The notes beneath the pieces are model-generated. The model was not told where the DNA came from, searched no databases, and saw nothing but the letters and a program-made list of their open reading frames with translations. 48,740 nucleotides of DNA, taken from positions 1 through 48,740 of the IMG/VR virus record IMGVR_UViG_3300020000_000024. One strand, given 5' to 3'. The translations under genes and the position numbers were made by a program. Below are positions 46,963-48,740 of this stretch, in pieces; position 1 is the stretch's first letter; each line of letters opens with the position of its first letter. Source of the stretch: a virus.

Positions 46963-46983
46963 CACTATAAATTCGATATATAG

Positions 46984-48147
46984 ATGGAATTAGATTTGCG
47001 TGCGTTGGAGGGATTGAATATCCCAGACTTTGTTATTGACCCTAAAGATGAGATTGCAATTGCAGAAGCTCTTACGGATGATACAACAGGTGAGATTAAA
47101 GAAGCTCCAATAGGAGAAATTGAAAGTTATGATGCTTTTAATGTTGAAAAACAAGATAAAGATATTGTAGCTGAACCAGATGATAAAACAGTTATTCCTG
47201 CAGAGGGAGAAACAGATACTACAGAAGTTGATGAAAATGAAGAAGTTACTGTAGAAGATGCATTACCAGAAGGTGAAGTAAGTGTTGTTCGAGGATTAGC
47301 AGAATGGGCAAAATCTGAGGATATTTTTGATTATACGGATGAGGAGTTTCGAGATGATCCTAATTTCTTAAAAGATAAGATAAATCAAAAAGCACAAGTA
47401 GAGGCAGTTGAATTGGAAAAAAAGAGGCATGAAGCTCTTCCTCAACAAATTCATGAACTTATAGAAAATTACAAAGAAGGAGTTCCATTAGATAACCTTA
47501 TTTATGCAGAATCAAGAATTGTAGAATATGGTAACATTACTCCAGAACAGATTAAAGAATCAGTAGAATTACAAAAAAGTCTTGTTATAGACTATTTAAT
47601 GAATAATGATTCTGATGAAGCTGAAGCAATTGCAAAGGCTGATAAATATGAAGACTCTGGAATTCTTGAAGATGAGGCTGTAACTGCTCAAAAGAAATTG
47701 CTCAAATATCAGCAAAAGTATAAAGAGAATCTAATACAGGAAAATAAGAGGATTCAAGAGGTACAAAAAGCAGAATACGAACAAACTATAAATAAGATTA
47801 CTGAAACTATCAATACAGCAAATGAAATTATTCCAGGAGTTGAAATAACCAAAGCTGATAAAGAAAAGATAATTAATGGTTATTTAAAACCTGATAAGAG
47901 TAAGAAAACAGAGTTAATGAAAATGATTGAAAAAGATCCAATGGCGCAACTTAAAATTGCCCAATTCTTTTTACAATTAAACGGAGATCTTGAAAAAGTT
48001 AAAGTTAAAGCAAAAACAGAGGAAGCTAAGAAAGCGAAAAAGGTTGCAACAACTTACAAAGAAACTCCAGGTTTAGGAAAACTTAACTATTCAACAATTG
48101 CAAAAGCTGTACAAATAGCAAAAAATCAAAGAGAAAATAAAATTTAA
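46984..48147 (+). CDS. Probable scaffold / capsid assembly protein, 387 aa
   Basis: Very acidic N-terminal half (IGEIESYDAFNVEKQDKDIVAEPDDK in part; TTEVDENEEVTVEDALPEGE) and a Lys/Glu helical C-terminal half (LLKYQQKYKENLIQENKRIQEVQKAEYEQ in part), typical of internal scaffolding proteins. It lies between portal and major capsid protein, where scaffolds are usual. No protease motif seen. It probably chaperones capsid assembly and is lost or cleaved later; inference from position and composition. Confidence 0.75.
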   Translation: MELDLRALEGLNIPDFVIDPKDEIAIAEALTDDTTGEIKEAPIGEIESYDAFNVEKQDKDIVAEPDDKTVIPAEGETDTTEVDENEEVTVEDALPEGEVSVVRGLAEWAKSEDIFDYTDEEFRDDPNFLKDKINQKAQVEAVELEKKRHEALPQQIHELIENYKEGVPLDNLIYAESRIVEYGNITPEQIKESVELQKSLVIDYLMNNDSDEAEAIAKADKYEDSGILEDEAVTAQKKLLKYQQKYKENLIQENKRIQEVQKAEYEQTINKITETINTANEIIPGVEITKADKEKIINGYLKPDKSKKTELMKMIEKDPMAQLKIAQFFLQLNGDLEKVKVKAKTEEAKKAKKVATTYKETPGLGKLNYSTIAKAVQIAKNQRENKI

Positions 48148-48165
48148 ATTAAAAAATAAAACAAA

Positions 48166-48740
48166 ATGGCAGTACAAGGTTTAAACGCACTACAAGTATC
48201 ATATGCAAAGAGTTGGGCTGGTCTTACGACTGAGAACCACCTTTATGCTATTTATCAGAATGAGCCTCAAATGGCTTCTGATATTGTAACAGAAGTATTC
48301 AATAGAATGCAGTATATGGGACTTGATTCCTTCTTGTCTAAGTATCCTACGAAAGTAATGGATCACGATGGAGAATATGTATGGAATCTGAAGGGTGATG
48401 ATAGGAAGGCAGTTCGTATAGTATCTTATACAGCAGCAGATTCTACTCGTCCTGGAATTAATCAATCTACATTCCAAATTGAACTAGAAGAAAGGTTCTT
48501 CGCAGTATCAGACTTCTTGATCTTTGATGATCGTGAATATGGTGTTCGTATTATCAATGATGGTTTCCCATCAGGTGCTAATGGAACAAACTGGGTATAT
48601 GAAGTAGAAACAATGGATCCAAATCCATCTTCTTTCATTCCTACTCAACTTTTGACTGCGGGACGTAAAGTAAGTAAGCAAAATAACATTGTCACTAATA
48701 CTCTGAATGATGAGTATGGACAATCTCAATTTACTTCGCA
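48166..48740 (+). CDS. Major capsid protein, partial (C-terminus off the window)
   Basis: ATG 48166 after an A-rich leader with no Shine-Dalgarno, as expected for a Bacteroidetes phage. Opens MAVQGLNALQVSYAKSWAGLT, then a strand-rich, less AT-biased sequence (QIELEERFFAVSDFLIFDD; INDGFPSGANGTNWVYEVE) that fits crAss-like HK97-fold capsid proteins. 191 full codons are present. Codon use is more balanced than in neighbours, as expected for a highly expressed virion protein. Confidence 0.82.
   Translation, partial: MAVQGLNALQVSYAKSWAGLTTENHLYAIYQNEPQMASDIVTEVFNRMQYMGLDSFLSKYPTKVMDHDGEYVWNLKGDDRKAVRIVSYTAADSTRPGINQSTFQIELEERFFAVSDFLIFDDREYGVRIINDGFPSGANGTNWVYEVETMDPNPSSFIPTQLLTAGRKVSKQNNIVTNTLNDEYGQSQFTS

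Noticed and set aside
1-48740. CRISPR array or reassigned stop codons
   Set aside because: No regularly spaced repeats were seen; TAA, TAG and TGA all end confident genes, and TGA is part of many ATGA overlaps.

Overview
This 48.7 kb window is part of a tailed-phage genome, very probably a crAss-like phage (order Crassvirales) infecting a Bacteroidetes host. The grounds are gene content and order (large terminase, portal, acidic scaffold-like protein and major capsid protein on one arm, with IHF-like and GroES-like small genes ahead of them; family A DNA polymerase, TOPRIM primase, SF4 helicase, Sak4-like ATPase and flap exonuclease on the opposite arm). The DNA is very AT-rich. A-rich gene starts generally lack Shine-Dalgarno sequences, and promoters have the Bacteroidetes TAnnTTTG -7 box. 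The genetic code looks standard: TAA, TAG and TGA all end genes, often in ATGA overlaps. Assignment to Crassvirales is inference from family knowledge; no database search was run.

Layout. Positions 1-35521 carry leftward (minus) genes and 35797-48740 rightward (plus) genes, diverging from a control region at about 35.5-35.8 kb. From its promoter-distal left end the minus arm holds: an ECF-sigma-like protein, MazG-like pyrophosphohydrolase, C5 cytosine methyltransferase, flap exonuclease and PD-(D/E)XK nuclease (0.5-4.6 kb); an amide-bond cassette of two class II glutamine amidotransferases, two COOH-NH2 ligase-type enzymes, a gamma-glutamylcyclotransferase/class I amidotransferase fusion, an ATP-grasp ligase and an unknown gene (4.6-12 kb); primase, SSB candidate, Sak4-like ATPase and helicase (12.8-19.3 kb); DNA polymerase I (22.8-24.7 kb); many small unknown genes; a tmRNA gene with a tRNA-Leu(UAA) (27.1-27.6 kb); and small membrane or unknown genes (28-35.5 kb). 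The plus arm starts with a small protein and a homing-type nuclease, then two signal-peptide proteins (one with a lysyl-oxidase-like stretch and an Fn3-like domain), a row of small overlapping genes, TerL, portal, scaffold-like protein and the start of the capsid gene.

Main discoveries. (1) The helicase gene is split inside its Walker A motif by a 1059-nt group I intron carrying a GIY-YIG endonuclease; predicted splicing restores SGVGKT and a 364-residue protein. (2) A phage tmRNA with a recognisable tag-peptide frame ending ELAYAA-stop. (3) The complete amidoligase/amidotransferase cassette. (4) A recurring kind of intergenic element, each a long closing stem around several short hairpins, most lying a few to about 30 nt downstream of a minus-strand stop codon, from 14.5 to 35.2 kb; I cannot match them to a known RNA family. 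There are also two further homing-type nucleases (one free-standing GIY-YIG gene just before the polymerase with its own promoter, one PD-(D/E)XK type with a structured leader), an in-frame TGA in a lipoprotein-like gene, and a 19-nt repeat linking the intron to the portal/scaffold spacer.

Many small genes have no recognisable function and are described only by what can be seen.
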